From the NCBI RefSeq assembly GCF_000702945.1, contig NZ_JNLE01000003.1:477501-541500 (forward strand): 64,000 nt of DNA, written 5' to 3'. The notes beneath the pieces are model-generated. The model searched no databases and had not been told where the DNA came from. It worked only from the letters and a program-made list of their open reading frames with translations. This DNA is from Clostridium sp. KNHs205 (lineage in GTDB: Bacteria > Bacillota > Clostridia > Lachnospirales > Lachnospiraceae). Below, one piece after another: positions 55,788-64,000 of the stretch. Positions within the stretch are counted from its first letter, which is position 1; the number at the start of each line of letters is the position of its first letter. The translations under genes and the position numbers were made by a program.

Positions 55788-57515
55788 ATGAAGAAAAAAA
55801 TAATAGTATTAATAAGTTATCTGGTATTGATGCTTGTTTTGGTTGGTTGTAATAAGGCCGAGACGGACAAAGCGAAGCCGGAGGTTGTGAAGGAAGAAGA
55901 TACCGGTACGGATGCAAAGGAAGAAAAAGATAATGGGGGAACCGATGTAAGCAGTAAAACGGCAGCTGAAGTACCTTATAAATATGTTCAGGAGTTAAAC
56001 ATAATTGATGATAATTACCGGAATTTTTATGAAATCTTCGTTTATAGCTTTTATGACAGTGATGGTGATGGTATTGGAGATATAAAGGGTATTATATCAA
56101 AATTAGATTATATCAATGATGGGGATAATACTACAGATTCAGATCTGGGTTTTAACGGAATCTGGTTAATGCCCATTATGCCCTCTACTACTTATCATAA
56201 ATATGACGTGACAGACTACTATAATATTGATCCTCAGTACGGAACGTTAGAGGACTTTAAGGAGCTTATAAAAGAATGTAAAGCTCGTGATATCAAATTA
56301 ATTATAGACCTGGTGTTTAATCATACCTCTGCAAAGCATCCCTGGTTTACACAGGCTGTACAATATCTGGAGAGTTTAAAAGACGGCGAAGAACCTGATC
56401 TTAAGGTATGCCCCTATGTTGGCTATTATAATTTCACAAAAGAAAACAATGGAAGCAGTTCCTATTATAAGGCGGGGAACTCGGACTGGTATTATGAAGG
56501 TGTCTTCTGGGATCAGATGCCAGACTTAAATTTAAGAAATGAACAAGTCAGAAAAGAAATTGAAGATATCGCAAAGTTTTGGTTAGACCTTGGTGTGGAC
56601 GGTTTCCGGCTGGATGCCGCCAAGGAATTCTATTCAGGCGAGAAGCAACGTAATGTGGATGTTTTAAAATGGTTTACGGATTATGTAAAGAGTGTAAAAG
56701 AAGATGCTTATATAGTGGCTGAGGTATGGGAAGAAGAGGCTGCCATCAGTACTTATTACGAAAGCGGCATTCCCAGTTTGTTTAACTTTCCCCTGTCTCA
56801 GCATAATGGACTCATAACTTCCACGGTCCGAAAATTAGGGACTTCAACTGCTAAAAGCTTTGCAAAGTCTTTGGTAAGCCTATATGAAAAATATAGTGAA
56901 GGAAATAAAGAATTTATAGATGCGCCATTTATAAGTAATCACGATACCACAAGAATTTCTGCCCAATGTGTAAACAACGAAGACCAGATGAAAATGGCAG
57001 CAGGTATGTTGCTCACCATGAATGGCAGCCCATATGTATATTATGGGGAAGAGATCGGTATGAACAGCATGGGCAGCAAGGATGAAAATAAACGATTGCC
57101 AATGCAATGGTCTGCAACGGATACAACAGGAATACCGGAGGCACCAGAAGCTGCAGAGAAAGTAACGCAGAAATTCCCTCCTGCAGACGAACAAAGGAAG
57201 GACCCTTTATCCATATATAATTATTACAAGAGAGCTGTTAGAATTCGAAATGAGAATCCTGAGCTTGCAAGGGGGGAGGTCAGCGTAATTGAAGAGCTTG
57301 GCAGTACAGATATATGTGCTTTTAAGAAAGTGTATGAAGGCAGTGAAATAGTGATACTGTATAACATAAGTAATGAGGGAAAGACAGTAGCTATAGGTGA
57401 TGCAGGCCTTGCTGGTCTTAATATCAGAGGATATTTATCTGTGGATGGAAGTGAAGTTACACTGGCTGATAATATCGTTACCATGCCAAAGTATTCTATC
57501 GTTATACTAAAATAA
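55788..57515 (+). CDS. Extracellular alpha-amylase lipoprotein (GH13)
   Basis: 575-aa secreted amylase anchored as a lipoprotein. The signal peptide ends in the lipobox LVGC (Cys near 21), followed by a Lys/Glu/Asp-rich linker to about residue 65. The GH13 barrel carries FYDSDGDGIGDIKGI, a calcium-type motif, then DLVFNHTS, DGFRLDAAKE (nucleophile D276), VAEVWEE (acid E312) and ISNHDTTR (D386). It would cut starch or glycogen at the cell surface for the ABC importer encoded upstream. GAGAGGGAG precedes the ATG. The terminator at 55684 suggests its own promoter. Confidence 0.93.
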   Translation: MKKKIIVLISYLVLMLVLVGCNKAETDKAKPEVVKEEDTGTDAKEEKDNGGTDVSSKTAAEVPYKYVQELNIIDDNYRNFYEIFVYSFYDSDGDGIGDIKGIISKLDYINDGDNTTDSDLGFNGIWLMPIMPSTTYHKYDVTDYYNIDPQYGTLEDFKELIKECKARDIKLIIDLVFNHTSAKHPWFTQAVQYLESLKDGEEPDLKVCPYVGYYNFTKENNGSSSYYKAGNSDWYYEGVFWDQMPDLNLRNEQVRKEIEDIAKFWLDLGVDGFRLDAAKEFYSGEKQRNVDVLKWFTDYVKSVKEDAYIVAEVWEEEAAISTYYESGIPSLFNFPLSQHNGLITSTVRKLGTSTAKSFAKSLVSLYEKYSEGNKEFIDAPFISNHDTTRISAQCVNNEDQMKMAAGMLLTMNGSPYVYYGEEIGMNSMGSKDENKRLPMQWSATDTTGIPEAPEAAEKVTQKFPPADEQRKDPLSIYNYYKRAVRIRNENPELARGEVSVIEELGSTDICAFKKVYEGSEIVILYNISNEGKTVAIGDAGLAGLNIRGYLSVDGSEVTLADNIVTMPKYSIVILK

Positions 57516-57601
57516 ATACTTATAAATATACCCTAAAAGTACAGCACAATTTTTCATAAGATATTTATTATGAAATGATACGGAGTTATCAGGAGGATGG
57601 A

Positions 57602-59551
57602 ATGAAATTTATATACGGTAAAAATGATTGGAAAACCTTAGAGAGAGGCCAGGAGAATTGTTATCTGATAACAAACGGGTTAGGTGGGTACTCCTCTTTA
57701 ACAGCCATTGGTTCTAATGCTCGTAATGACCATGCATTGTTAATGGCATGCACCATAGCTCCCAATCACAGATATCATCTGGTTACAAGGCTGGATGAGC
57801 AGCTTGAAATTGGAGAAGAAGGTAAAATAGAGTTATCCAGTCAGACATATGTTAATCAAGCGAAAGACCAGACTGGGTTTAAATATCTGAATCAGTTTTC
57901 CTTTGAGCATTATCCTACCTGGACATATCAGGTAGATGCAGTTGAAATAAAAAAGTCAGCGGTAATGGCTTATGGGGAAAATACAATCGGTATTCGCTAT
58001 TTCATTACTAACAGTGGCAGTAAAAACGTTAAATTAAGCCTTACACCTATGCTCCAATTTGTTCAAAAGGGTGAAATCCTGAATAAGAATCAGAGCTTTA
58101 CCTTAAAAGAGAATGAAATTTATAGCAATGGAATCACTCTCAAATATACTACCAATGGTAAGGTGAGCAGCTATGGTACAGAATATATCAGTGATCTGTA
58201 TTATGGCTATGATGCAAGGGATGGCAGAGATGCAATTGGCGTAACCGCCCATAATCATAATATTTCCATGATAGTGAGTGGAAATGAAGAGAAGGTTCTT
58301 GATTTAATATATAGCCTGGAAAATACGAACCATTCCATAGACGAATTAATTCATGCAGAGACTGCAAGGCAAAACAGTCTGGTAGAGCAAGCTCAGATGA
58401 AAGACGAGTTAGGGAAACAGCTGGTAAAAAGTGCTGATCAATATCTGGTAGACCGGGCATCTACCAAGGGTAAAACCCTCATGGCAGGTTATCCTTTCTT
58501 TGCTGACTGGGGACGGGATACCATGATATCTATGGTGGGATGCTGTATTTCTACTAAACGGTTTGAGGAAGCCAAGAGCATTTTCCGAACCTTTATGTTA
58601 TACAGTAAAAATGGTTTAATGCCAAATATGTTTCCGGAAGGCGGAAATGATCCCTTATATAATACGGTGGATGCGTCTCTCTTATTTATTGGTGCTGTAT
58701 ATGAGTACTATCAGGAGAGCGGTGATCTTGACTTTGTAAAAGAAGCATACCCTGTTATGGAAGACATCATAAAGTGGTATAAACAAGGTACGGATTATCA
58801 TATAAAGATGGATACGGATGGACTGATTATGGCAGGCAGTGGCTTGGAACAAGTAACCTGGATGGATGTACGTTTTGGTGAAATTCTGCCTACCCCAAGG
58901 CATGGTAAACCTGTTGAAATCAATGCCTATTGGTATAATGACTTAAGGATTATGGGTGTTTTTGCTAGACTTTTAGAGAAGGAAGACAGACCGTATGAGG
59001 AACTTGCCGAACTGGTAAGCAGGAGTTTTACGGAACAGTTCTGGAATAAGGATGAGAATTGCCTGAAAGATCTTGTATCAGGTGAAGCAGCGGATTATCA
59101 AATACGTTGTAATCAGATATGGGCCGTATCACAGCCCTTTTCTATCTTGGAGAAGGAGAAGGAGAAACAGGTAGTAAATAAAGTCTATGAAACCCTTTAT
59201 ACTCCTTATGGGTTAAGAAGCTTAAGCAAATATGATAAGGACTTTAAACCGGTTTACGGTGGGTCGCATTTTAACAGGGATATGGCTTATCATCAGGGTA
59301 CAGTTTGGGCATTTCCTCTGGGAGCATATTACCTGGCCTATCTAAAAGTAAATGAGTATAGCGACAGTTCGGTGACAAGAGTAAGAGAGCAGCTGGAGGT
59401 CTTAGAGCCTTGTATGAGAGAGGGCTGTGTCGGACAAATAGCTGAAATCTATGATGGTTTAAACCCCACGATTTCACAGGGGTGTTTTGCACAAGCTTGG
59501 AGTGTAAGTGAACTTTTAAGAGTCTTTGCCAAACTTGAAAGATGTAAATAA
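57602..59551 (+). CDS. Amylo-alpha-1,6-glucosidase (glycogen-debranching type, GH133)
   Basis: About 649-aa debranching enzyme without a signal peptide. The N-terminal beta-sandwich begins MKFIYGKNDWKTLERG and contains CYLITNGLGGYSSLT. The C-terminal (alpha/alpha)6 domain has MAGYPFFADWGRDTMISM with the catalytic Asp region, NMFPEGGNDPLYNTVDASLLFI, GSGLEQVTWMDVRFGE and HQGTVWAFPLGAYY. It removes alpha-1,6 branches from limit dextrins, complementing GlgP. The start at 57602 has AGGAGG 6 nt upstream; an in-frame ATG nine codons earlier does not. It lies 86 bp after the amylase gene. Confidence 0.94.
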   Translation: MKFIYGKNDWKTLERGQENCYLITNGLGGYSSLTAIGSNARNDHALLMACTIAPNHRYHLVTRLDEQLEIGEEGKIELSSQTYVNQAKDQTGFKYLNQFSFEHYPTWTYQVDAVEIKKSAVMAYGENTIGIRYFITNSGSKNVKLSLTPMLQFVQKGEILNKNQSFTLKENEIYSNGITLKYTTNGKVSSYGTEYISDLYYGYDARDGRDAIGVTAHNHNISMIVSGNEEKVLDLIYSLENTNHSIDELIHAETARQNSLVEQAQMKDELGKQLVKSADQYLVDRASTKGKTLMAGYPFFADWGRDTMISMVGCCISTKRFEEAKSIFRTFMLYSKNGLMPNMFPEGGNDPLYNTVDASLLFIGAVYEYYQESGDLDFVKEAYPVMEDIIKWYKQGTDYHIKMDTDGLIMAGSGLEQVTWMDVRFGEILPTPRHGKPVEINAYWYNDLRIMGVFARLLEKEDRPYEELAELVSRSFTEQFWNKDENCLKDLVSGEAADYQIRCNQIWAVSQPFSILEKEKEKQVVNKVYETLYTPYGLRSLSKYDKDFKPVYGGSHFNRDMAYHQGTVWAFPLGAYYLAYLKVNEYSDSSVTRVREQLEVLEPCMREGCVGQIAEIYDGLNPTISQGCFAQAWSVSELLRVFAKLERCK

Positions 59552-59738
59552 AAAACTATAAATAGAAAGCTGTCAGTTGTAGAGAATATAAGAATAATTA
59601 CAGGGAATTTATGAAGACTCTTTCACTTTTTACTTCCGTATAAGGGGAAACAAGTATGGCATAAAAAGTTGTCTTATATGCCCAAAATAAAAGAATAACT
59701 ATAAATAATATAAATCGAAACAGTATGAGGAATTCAGC

Positions 59739-61358
59739 ATGAATAAAAAATGGTGGCACAGTTCAGTTGTTTATCAAATATATCCAAGAAGCTTCTATGA
59801 TACCAATGGTGATGGAATAGGAGATTTACAAGGTATCATAGAAAAATTGGACTATTTATCTGATTTGGGAATTGATGTTATATGGTTAAGCCCTGTGTTT
59901 AAATCCCCCAATGATGATAACGGCTATGATATCAGTGATTATGAGGATATCATGGAGGACTTCGGCACACTTTCGGATATGGAAAGGCTGCTGGAGGAAG
60001 GAAATAAAAGAAATATCAAGATTCTTATGGATCTGGTGGCGAATCATACCTCTGATGAGCATAAATGGTTTATAGAGTCAAAGAAATCAAAGGATAATGC
60101 CTACAGAGACTATTATGTATGGAGAGATGCAGTAGCTGGTGGTGTCCCTAACGATTTAGGGTCCATCTTCTCCGGAAGTGCGTGGGAATGGGATGAGTCC
60201 ACGAAGCAATATTATTTACATTTATTCAGTAAAAAGCAACCGGACTTAAATTGGGAGAATCCCAAGGTAAGACAAGAACTATATAGCTTTATGAATTTCT
60301 GGATTGATAAAGGAATTGGCGGTTTCCGTATGGATGTAATTGACCTTATCGGAAAGATTCCTGATGAGAAAATCACCGGAAATGGGCCAAAGCTCCATGA
60401 GTATATTCGTGAAATGAATGAGAATACCTTTGGAAATAAAGACCTGTTAACAGTAGGAGAATGCTGGGGAGCCACCCCTGAGATTGCCAAGATGTACTCG
60501 AATCCTGAGAATAAGGAATTGAGTATGGTATTCCAATTTGAGCATATTGGACTTGATCAGCAGCCCGGTAGGGATAAGTGGGATCTGAAACCTCTTGAAT
60601 TAACAGACTTAAAAAAGGTATTTCATAAGTGGCAGACCTGCTTTGATAAGGACGGCTGGAACAGTTTGTTCTGGAATAATCACGACCTGCCAAGAATTGT
60701 TTCCAGATGGGGAAATGATAAAGAAGGCAGAGTTGAGAGTGCGAAAATGCTTGCAACCTTACTGCATGGTCTTTCCGGAACTCCCTACATCTTTCAGGGG
60801 GAAGAGCTGGGTATGACGAATATCAGATTTACGGATATCCAGGATTATAAAGATATTGAGACCTTGAATATGTATAAAGACCGTATAGCAAAAGGGTATT
60901 CTCATGAAGAAATCATGGAGTCTGTTTATGCAAAAGGCAGGGATAATGCCAGAACGCCTATGCAGTGGACAGAGGAAGAAAACGGCGGATTTACAACAGG
61001 CACGCCATGGATTGCGGTAAATCCTAATTACAGCCTGGTGAATGCCTCCGCTCAGGTAAATGATCCTAAATCAATCTATCATCATTACAAGAAACTGATC
61101 AGGCTTAGAAAAGATAACGAAGTGATTGTATATGGAGATTTCCTGATGCTGTTGCCGGAGGATACGAATATCTTTGCATATGCCAGAACTCTGAACGAGG
61201 ATAAAATAGTAGTTTTGTGCAACTTTTATGGTGAAGAAACAGACTATCAGCTGCCAAAAGAGTATGAATACACCGGTGAAATTTTAATATCCAATTATGA
61301 GGACACTGTCAGTAATAAATTACGACCCTACGAAGCTCTTATGTATAAGGTGATATAG
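59739..61358 (+). CDS. malL: Oligo-1,6-glucosidase (GH13_31)
   Basis: 539-aa cytosolic exo-glucosidase. The start reads WWHSSVVYQIYPRSFYDTNGDGIGDLQGI, diagnostic of the family. Catalytic residues are D199 (GGFRMDVIDL), E241 (VGECWG) and D316 (FWNNHDLPR). Val200 directly after the nucleophile is the residue found in oligo-1,6-glucosidases and isomaltase, where alpha-1,4-specific maltases have Thr or Ala; alpha-1,6 preference is therefore likely. It would cleave isomaltose and panose left by debranching. GAGGAA is a modest ribosome site. It closes the alpha-glucan run. Confidence 0.92.
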   Translation: MNKKWWHSSVVYQIYPRSFYDTNGDGIGDLQGIIEKLDYLSDLGIDVIWLSPVFKSPNDDNGYDISDYEDIMEDFGTLSDMERLLEEGNKRNIKILMDLVANHTSDEHKWFIESKKSKDNAYRDYYVWRDAVAGGVPNDLGSIFSGSAWEWDESTKQYYLHLFSKKQPDLNWENPKVRQELYSFMNFWIDKGIGGFRMDVIDLIGKIPDEKITGNGPKLHEYIREMNENTFGNKDLLTVGECWGATPEIAKMYSNPENKELSMVFQFEHIGLDQQPGRDKWDLKPLELTDLKKVFHKWQTCFDKDGWNSLFWNNHDLPRIVSRWGNDKEGRVESAKMLATLLHGLSGTPYIFQGEELGMTNIRFTDIQDYKDIETLNMYKDRIAKGYSHEEIMESVYAKGRDNARTPMQWTEEENGGFTTGTPWIAVNPNYSLVNASAQVNDPKSIYHHYKKLIRLRKDNEVIVYGDFLMLLPEDTNIFAYARTLNEDKIVVLCNFYGEETDYQLPKEYEYTGEILISNYEDTVSNKLRPYEALMYKVI

Positions 61359-61391
61359 GGAAAGGCAATCAGATGGCTGCAGACAGCTATT

Positions 61392-61507
61392 CCAGGATTT
61401 CATGATATTTCACAATATGAAAAGGCGCTTAAAACAGGCAGAAGTAAGGCTGCATTAAATTAAAAGAAAGCCTGCAGCCCTTATCTATGTGAATACGGAA
61501 GTCCTGG
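61392..61507. repeat. Imperfect palindrome after malL
   Basis: CCAGGATTT (61392-61400) pairs with AAGTCCTGG (61499-61507) with one mismatch. TTCACA (61409-61414) pairs with TGTGAA (61488-61493), and AGGCTGCA (61447-61454) with TGCAGCC (61473-61479). It could act as a terminator or be a repeat element. The rest of the 61359-61734 gap has no gene; TCAGGGT/ACCCTGA arms lie near 61618 and 61708. Confidence 0.55.
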
Positions 61508-61734
61508 GATTACCTTACACAGATTTCTCTTAAATTTGTATCTGATCTCTGCTTTGATTCTGTGCAGGTGTCAATCAGTGCAGCAAATATACAATAAATA
61601 TCCACCACATTTTCACTCAGGGTTGGGCGTTATCAGGTACAGGTATTAAGTGTATTTTACAAAACGGCACGGAGGTATGTTTGAAAATTAAACTGCACCG
61701 CGCTGAATACCCTGAATTATTTATAATTAAGGTG

Positions 61735-61769
61735 CAAAAAAACAGCGAGCCTCTAAGTTGCGCGCTGTT
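61735..61769 (-). terminator. Terminator of the DUF2508 gene
   Basis: On the minus strand AACAGCG (61769-61763) pairs with CGCTGTT (61747-61741), and a run of seven T residues follows. Confidence 0.8.
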
Positions 61770-61803
61770 GTGTAATGTTTATCTTAGATTTTCTCTTAGG
61801 TTC

Positions 61804-62025
61804 TTAAATTGCGGAGCAGTCATCCTCCAGCAACTTTGCTTGTTTTAGAAGAAATTTATACCTTTTTTGAACAGCATTTACTTCATAAATATAGCAGTCA
61901 ATTAAATCGGGATCTACCACATTCTCAAAATTGGAATAAGCTGATTCCAGAGCAAGCTTTGTTTTTTGGATTTCATACAGCAAGGCTTCATTGTTCTGCC
62001 TTTTTCTTTTTGCAAACAGTTTCAT
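61804..62025 (-). CDS. DUF2508/YaaL-family small protein
   Basis: 73-aa soluble, helical protein with MKLFAKRKRQNNEALLYEI, KLALESAYSNFENVVDPDLIDCYIYE and VQKRYKFLLKQ, which match the YaaL/DUF2508 pattern. Function unknown. In Bacillus subtilis yaaL sits directly before bofA on the same strand; here the neighbour is also bofA but the gene is inverted, so the pairing is kept while orientation is not. GGAG lies upstream of the ATG, and its own terminator follows. Confidence 0.8.
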   Translation of the reverse strand: MKLFAKRKRQNNEALLYEIQKTKLALESAYSNFENVVDPDLIDCYIYEVNAVQKRYKFLLKQAKLLEDDCSAI

Positions 62026-62148
62026 ACATGCTCCATTCCGCCTGACTAAGGCTTATACAAGAAATAGGTTATTTATAGTATAGTCTGCTAATTACCAGAA
62101 TATACTACATTATATAGAAAAAATTGTTAATTGGGAGAAAGGGATTGC

Positions 62149-62427
62149 ATGGAAACGAAATGGTATTTTCTTGGAGCAATATTACTGGTATGTGTGTTTC
62201 TGCTGATTGTAGGATTTTTAAAGCAGCGATTTGATCTTATAGTAAACTTTATACTAAGAATTTGTGTGGGCTTATTAGGAATATATTTACTGAATACAAT
62301 ACTGGCCAGCAGTCATATTTCTTTGGGTGTAGGTACCAACAGCCTGAATGCTCTGGTAGTAGGAGTACTTGGATTGCCTGGTTTTCTAATGGTATATGGA
62401 GTAGCAGCCTATTTTTATTTTACATAA
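62149..62427 (+). CDS. bofA: BofA, pro-sigma-K processing inhibitor
   Basis: About 92-aa membrane protein with two main hydrophobic segments and a C-terminus ending in GLPGFLMVYGVAAYF, the conserved end of BofA (about 87 aa in Bacillus). BofA restrains the SpoIVFB protease that activates sigma-K during sporulation. The ATG at 62149 is chosen over the TTG at 62131, which would overlap the ribosome site GGGAGAAAGG. Its presence supports an endospore-forming host, though bofA-like genes also occur without a sigma-K checkpoint in some clostridia. Confidence 0.85.
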   Translation: METKWYFLGAILLVCVFLLIVGFLKQRFDLIVNFILRICVGLLGIYLLNTILASSHISLGVGTNSLNALVVGVLGLPGFLMVYGVAAYFYFT

Positions 62428-62613
62428 GGGATTTTAATAGTTCGTGCTTTTATAACCAAACAGACCTGAGACGGCTTTCATATACTTAGCTCTGGACTGG
62501 TATCTATAACTGTTAGTCTTCATACATTATCAATTGTTTATAAGTAAAAACCAACAAAAATATTTAGTAAAGTTATGTAATATAATGAAATTACAGATTA
62601 ATGATATTCTTTG

Positions 62614-62643
62614 TTGACAAAATAATACATACTGGTGTAATAT
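62614..62643 (+). promoter_or_regulatory. Promoter of the Tad-like locus
   Basis: TTGACA (62614-62619) and TAATAT (62638-62643) with an 18-bp spacer lie about 30 bp before the prepilin peptidase ribosome site. Confidence 0.65.
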
Positions 62644-62702
62644 GGGAACATCTTACATAGCAAAGAGGTGAACCTATCGATTATAGATTTCTTTGCATTT
62701 TC

Positions 62703-63248
62703 TTGCTTCTTTTAGCAGCAGTAAAAGAAGATCTTAAGTCTTACAAGATACCAAACCGCCTGATAGCAGCAGGTTTAGTAGTAAGCCTGGTCCTCTTATC
62801 TTTTGAGCAGGGGTGGACAAGTATCCTTGGATGGATTCCGGGAGTACTTTTACCTGTGATAATCCTTTTTCCATTGTTTATGATAAGGGCTTTAGGAGCC
62901 GGAGATATTAAACTCTATTCAGTTATTGGCGGATTCTATGGAATTACGTTCTGTATTCAATCAATTTTATTTTCATTTCTTGCAGCAGCCATATTTTCTC
63001 TATTTCATATTATTCCAAATAAACAATTCCACAACAAATTTAAGTTACTGATAAACTATATGCAGCGGATATACTGGAGCAGCCGGTTTAAGGAGAAAGA
63101 AGAAGACTGGTATCGTTATTTCAACAGGGATGATGATAAGAGTAAAGTTGGAGTACATTTTTCAGTGTATATATTGATGGGTGTTACTATTAGCTTAGGA
63201 ATTAAGAAGCTGTATCCGGAGTTTTCTCTGAAATCATTGCTGTTATAG
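62703..63248 (+). CDS. Prepilin peptidase (A24, TadV/CpaA-like)
   Basis: Membrane aspartic protease of the A24 family that trims Flp-type prepilins. The two catalytic Asp regions are visible: VKEDLKSYKIPNRL near the N-terminus, and GAGDIKL. Several membrane helices follow, and about 50 hydrophilic residues (YWSSRFKEKEEDWYRYF) interrupt the C-terminal half. The TTG at 62703 is the first usual start codon but cuts the first membrane helix and has no ribosome site. The reading frame stays open upstream to an ATC at 62676 placed 5 nt after AGAGGTG, giving a complete helix; that start seems more natural. Confidence 0.82.
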   Translation: MLLLAAVKEDLKSYKIPNRLIAAGLVVSLVLLSFEQGWTSILGWIPGVLLPVIILFPLFMIRALGAGDIKLYSVIGGFYGITFCIQSILFSFLAAAIFSLFHIIPNKQFHNKFKLLINYMQRIYWSSRFKEKEEDWYRYFNRDDDKSKVGVHFSVYILMGVTISLGIKKLYPEFSLKSLLL

Positions 63249-63321
63249 AAATTGTACAGTTAATTCTGTCAAGTCTTTTGTAATACCATATATTTCAGTT
63301 TGCAGCTCAAAGGGAGGAAAA

Positions 63322-64000
63322 TTGTTTAAAACACTGGCTATCTACGATAAGGACGGAGAGTATGCGGCACACCTGTCCGAGTACATAAAGAGCAAGGCTC
63401 GGGGATTCTTCCAGATAAGATTATTTACCGAAGAGAATGCATTAAAGGAATTCCTAAAAGAGGAAGTTGCAGATATTCTATTATGGGGAGAAGTGTCGGA
63501 GAATATTGACTTAAGTATTGGAAATTATAGGTGTTTGGTTATCCTGACACAAACACCGGATTCCATTATACCCCCAGGCTGTACCTCTATATACAAATAT
63601 CAGCCTGGAGAAGCGATTCTAAATGGATTAAAGGAGCTGCTACCGGAGGAATCAGGTGATTTAAGAAAAAGGGAAGGTAAAAAGGAGCTTATCACGGTAT
63701 TTTCTCTTAATAACGCACACTTTAGCAGGGGGTTCGGCCTGGATTTGTGGAAAGAGAAGGCTAGGTTAAAGAATACTTTATTTTTTATGCTGGATCCGTT
63801 TAACGGAGTAAAAGAATTGGAAACCAGAGAGAATGAAAGCGGACTTTCAGAATTCATCTATTATCTTAAGCAGAACACTCAGAGCATGAATAAAAAACTT
63901 ATAAACCTGATACAGAAAAAAGGTGAACTTCATTTTATGAAAGGAGCAGCCTTTGGAACAGATCTTTATGAAATTACACCGGAGGATATGGAGAACTGGC
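63322..64000 (+). CDS. CpaE/TadZ-like protein with degenerate P-loop, truncated by the window end
   Basis: Open frame from TTG at 63322, supported by GGGAGGA 6 nt upstream, running past the end of the window (226 codons seen). The N-terminal ~105 residues look like a receiver-type fold (LAIYDKDGEYAAHLSEYI). From about 120 the pattern KELITVFSLNNAHFSRGFG to LFFMLDPFNG follows the MinD/ParA layout, but the Walker A motif GKGGxGKT is missing. Following a prepilin peptidase, it most likely is the TadZ/CpaE-like localisation factor of a Tad pilus. Assignment is by context and shape, not by a clear motif. Confidence 0.6.
   Translation, partial: MFKTLAIYDKDGEYAAHLSEYIKSKARGFFQIRLFTEENALKEFLKEEVADILLWGEVSENIDLSIGNYRCLVILTQTPDSIIPPGCTSIYKYQPGEAILNGLKELLPEESGDLRKREGKKELITVFSLNNAHFSRGFGLDLWKEKARLKNTLFFMLDPFNGVKELETRENESGLSEFIYYLKQNTQSMNKKLINLIQKKGELHFMKGAAFGTDLYEITPEDMENW

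Overview
The window looks like a chromosome segment of a low-GC, motile, endospore-forming, saccharolytic Clostridia member, most likely Lachnospiraceae (clostridial cluster XIVa, Lachnoclostridium/Anaerocolumna-like). This placement is inferred from gene content: bofA (sporulation), flagellin and FliS, a DUF6240-like protein, a GH130 mannoside phosphorylase locus, an IS30 transposase with a Cys-rich insert, and 5S rRNA placed between 16S and 23S. No similarity search was run.

Layout. 1-4712: end of an rRNA operon in the order 16S-5S-23S, with a consensus-like promoter inside the spacer just before 5S, then seven tRNAs (Asp, Val, Thr, Tyr, fMet, Phe, Lys) and a terminator. 5243-9342: OYE-type ene-reductase, a short transaldolase/FSA-type enzyme and transketolase (non-oxidative pentose phosphate). 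9987-12105: OmpR-type two-component system. 12571-16530 (minus): heterodimeric ABC exporter whose leader holds a strong promoter, a 28-codon leader peptide and an intrinsic terminator just before the first gene, which resembles ribosome-mediated attenuation. 16733-18352: IS30-family element. 18749-21728: Rrf2-type regulator overlapping a YhgE/Pip membrane protein. 22064-23002: small alarmone synthetase with an acidic tail.

23124-30627: beta-mannooligosaccharide-type locus (GH130 phosphorylase, ABC importer without an ATPase, DUF624 protein, divergent AraC regulator, LacI regulator). 30757-37269: three-domain S1 protein, a sigma-70-like protein lacking region 4, DUF3810 HExxH membrane protein, zinc-ribbon DUF4352 protein, a nuclease-like/winged-helix unknown and an M18 aminopeptidase. 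37319-43223: a promoter and candidate structured RNA, then a 1070-aa protein with a FliK-like C-terminus, flagellin and FliS.

43274-61358: alpha-glucan utilisation. Two divergent LacI regulators are followed by a cytoplasmic neopullulanase-type GH13, MalQ, GlgP, a maltodextrin ABC importer (no ATPase), an extracellular amylase lipoprotein, an amylo-alpha-1,6-glucosidase and an oligo-1,6-glucosidase. One operator motif occurs just downstream of the regulator's own promoter and again before the first enzyme gene. The logic is: surface amylase makes dextrins, the ABC system imports them, and debranching, 4-alpha-glucanotransferase and phosphorylase steps yield glucose-1-phosphate and glucose. 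61735-64000: DUF2508/YaaL (inverted), bofA, then the start of a Tad/Flp-pilus-like locus (prepilin peptidase and a truncated CpaE/TadZ-like protein without a P-loop).

Long imperfect palindromes (34207-34368, 53150-53297, 61392-61507) lie between genes and may be MITE-like or REP-like elements or processing/terminator hairpins.
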